From NCBI RefSeq assembly GCF_000025485.1, contig NC_013851.1:673001-737000 (forward strand): DNA of 64,000 bases, written 5' to 3'. Source of the stretch: Allochromatium vinosum DSM 180. GTDB taxonomy: Bacteria; Pseudomonadota; Gammaproteobacteria; Chromatiales; Chromatiaceae. Below are positions 62,718 through 64,000 of the stretch, piece after piece (position 1 is the first letter of the stretch; the number at the start of each line of letters is the position of its first letter). The position numbers and the translations under genes were made by a program. Below the pieces are notes generated by a model. The model was not told the DNA's origin, searched no databases, and saw only the letters and a program-made list of their open reading frames with translations.

Positions 62718-64000
62718 GCGAACTGCAACGCCGTCGACATGGCCGCGAGCTTGTGTTCGGTCTCCTGCCATTCGCTCGCCGGGTCCGAGCCGGCGACGAT
62801 ACCGGCCCCGGCATAGAGATCGGCCGTGCGGTCGAGGATGTGCGCACAGCGCAGCAGTACCCAGAGTTCGCCGGTCAGATCCGGCTCGACGAGGCCGGCC
62901 GCGCCCGTATACCAGCCGCGTTCGAGCGGTTCGTTGTGGTTCAGCCAGTCGCGCGCCTCGCGGCGGGGCTGACCATTGGTCGCGGGCGTGGGATGCAGCC
63001 GTTCGGCCAGCTCGAACACGTCGACGCCCGGATTCAGCTCGCCGCGCAGGCGGGTCCACAGGTGCTGGGCGTTGTTGAGCTGGAGAATGCTCGGCCCCTC
63101 GGCCGGCTCCAGACGGCGACAGCACTGAACGAGCGCCTCGCGGACGGCCTCGACCACCACCCGATGCTCGCGCAGGTTCTTCTCGCAGCTCTGGAGACCG
63201 AGCGTGATGGCCGCATCGCGCTCGCTGTCCTCGGCACGGCAGGCGGTGCCGGCGATGGCATCGGCCTCGACCCGGTCGCGGCGCTGGGTGAAGAGTCGTT
63301 CGGGCGTGGCCGCGACGAAGCTGGCGGCATGGCGCCGGATGTTGATCACCTGACAGGACGGGAACAGATAGCTCAGCGCCGCATTGAGCCGGTCGAGATC
63401 GAAACGCCTGTGGCCCTGGAGCCGTTGCCGGCGGCAGACGACGACCTTTTCGAGCCGCTCCCGATCGATCTCGTCGAGCGCGTTCAGCACCAGCGTGCGC
63501 CAGTCGTCGCGATCCGGCGTGCTGCCCAGTGCGTCGAGATGCGCCGGGGTGAGCGGATCGAGCGCCGGACGTCCGAGCAGGGGCACCAGACGGTCGAGCC
63601 AGGCGTCCCAGCGTGCCAGCACGTCATCGCGTTCGGCTGGACGCTGGGTGGTCAGCACCAGCGCCGACTGACCGCCATGTGAGATCAACGCCAGCTCTGG
63701 CAACCACAGGAGCGCATTGGGCAGATCGTCGCTCGCGGCGGACGTCTCCGGCGTGGCCGCGAAGCCCAGCATCCCGAACCCGTTGAAGCCGGTCTCGTCC
63801 GGATCGCACTGCACCCAGTCGGCGCGTAGCCCCTGAGCGATGCGCCGCAGTTCGCTCAGGCGCTCTGGCCCCTGCGCCTGCCATTCGCCGGCGATGCCGT
63901 AGCCCGCGCGCAGGTCGCCGCGATGGTTGTGCGCGAAATGAAAGCGCGGTCCGTCGAGATCGGGCGCACTGGTCAGGGGATGCGGCAGTTCGAGGATCAG
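62714..64000 (-). CDS. menF: Isochorismate synthase, partial at window end
   Basis: Only the C-terminal 428 residues are visible, because the frame is open to the right edge. The chorismate-binding domain has KVVVCRRQRLQGHR, FVAATPERLFTQRRDRVEADAIAGTACR, EKNLREHRVVVEAV, LWTRLRGEL, LHPTPATNGQPRREA and GWYTGAAGLVEPD, all standard MenF/EntC/TrpE motifs. It converts chorismate to isochorismate. It is translationally coupled to menD (ATGA), the usual menF-menD order. The missing N-terminus should be short. Confidence 0.93.
   Translation of the reverse strand: MILELPHPLTSAPDLDGPRFHFAHNHRGDLRAGYGIAGEWQAQGPERLSELRRIAQGLRADWVQCDPDETGFNGFGMLGFAATPETSAASDDLPNALLWLPELALISHGGQSALVLTTQRPAERDDVLARWDAWLDRLVPLLGRPALDPLTPAHLDALGSTPDRDDWRTLVLNALDEIDRERLEKVVVCRRQRLQGHRRFDLDRLNAALSYLFPSCQVINIRRHAASFVAATPERLFTQRRDRVEADAIAGTACRAEDSERDAAITLGLQSCEKNLREHRVVVEAVREALVQCCRRLEPAEGPSILQLNNAQHLWTRLRGELNPGVDVFELAERLHPTPATNGQPRREARDWLNHNEPLERGWYTGAAGLVEPDLTGELWVLLRCAHILDRTADLYAGAGIVAGSDPASEWQETEHKLAAMSTALQFA

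Noticed and set aside
62718-63125. Upstream extension of the MenD frame
   Set aside because: It overlaps MenF; the ATG at 62717 is coupled to the MenF stop and gives the family N-terminus.

Overview
The window is a GC-rich, densely packed bacterial chromosome segment carrying about 43 protein genes. I found no rRNA or tRNA gene, no CRISPR array, and no transposase or phage gene. The order rhlB < > trxA > rho, the MdoG/MdoH-type glucan genes, the YfhM-type alpha-2-macroglobulin next to PBP1C, and YrfG point to a gammaproteobacterium. A menaquinone pathway and a periplasmic tandem-thioredoxin protein would suit a purple sulfur bacterium (Chromatiales), but that placement is inference.

Layout. 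(1) 1-217: start of a Phd/YefM-type antitoxin gene, preceded by a perfect palindrome. (2) 327-14452, minus strand: a ten-gene run of MCP, CheB, CheR-TPR, CheA-REC, a lone receiver, an Hpt-REC-REC-GGEEF diguanylate cyclase, CheW, a short CheW-like protein, and an RND adaptor plus pump. Several junctions overlap as ATGA or GTGA. This is a Wsp-like chemosensory system with c-di-GMP output. (3) 14585-16100: two hotdog thioesterases and an orphan six-helix membrane protein. (4) 16366-24047: a giant PAN-domain alpha-2-macroglobulin and PBP1C. (5) 24207-28319: TonB-dependent receptor, YfiR-like periplasmic protein and membrane diguanylate cyclase, a second c-di-GMP module. (6) 28366-32445: rho, trxA and divergent rhlB. 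(7) 32421-37506: yrfG-like phosphatase, tandem-thioredoxin protein, pta and ackA. (8) 37587-39413: inner-membrane coiled-coil OmpA-domain protein. (9) 39591-54136: opgG, a small unknown gene and opgH, then a GH1 glucosidase, an ABC protein with a ruined nucleotide-binding domain, a discoidin/six-hairpin glycosidase, a GH94 phosphorylase and a secreted Cys protein. I read this as a synthesis-plus-recycling locus for osmoregulated periplasmic beta-glucan. (10) 54145-64000: a SEDS protein with its class B PBP, then menC, menA and menB, a vapBC module in the opposite direction, menD and a partial menF.

Themes. Two independent sensory routes to c-di-GMP sit 10 kb apart. Several loci concern the envelope: PBP1C with A2M, the SEDS-bPBP pair, the OmpA anchor, and periplasmic glucans. 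The most unusual items are the Wsp-like operon with its extra-domain cyclase and attached RND pump, the ABC protein with a degenerate ATPase, the beta-glucan recycling set, the RhlB with a long insertion inside its helicase core, and the men cluster split by vapBC. No gene-free stretch exceeds 300 bases. The largest gaps are 16101-16365, 30154-30393, 29623-29826, 46882-47069 and 39414-39590.
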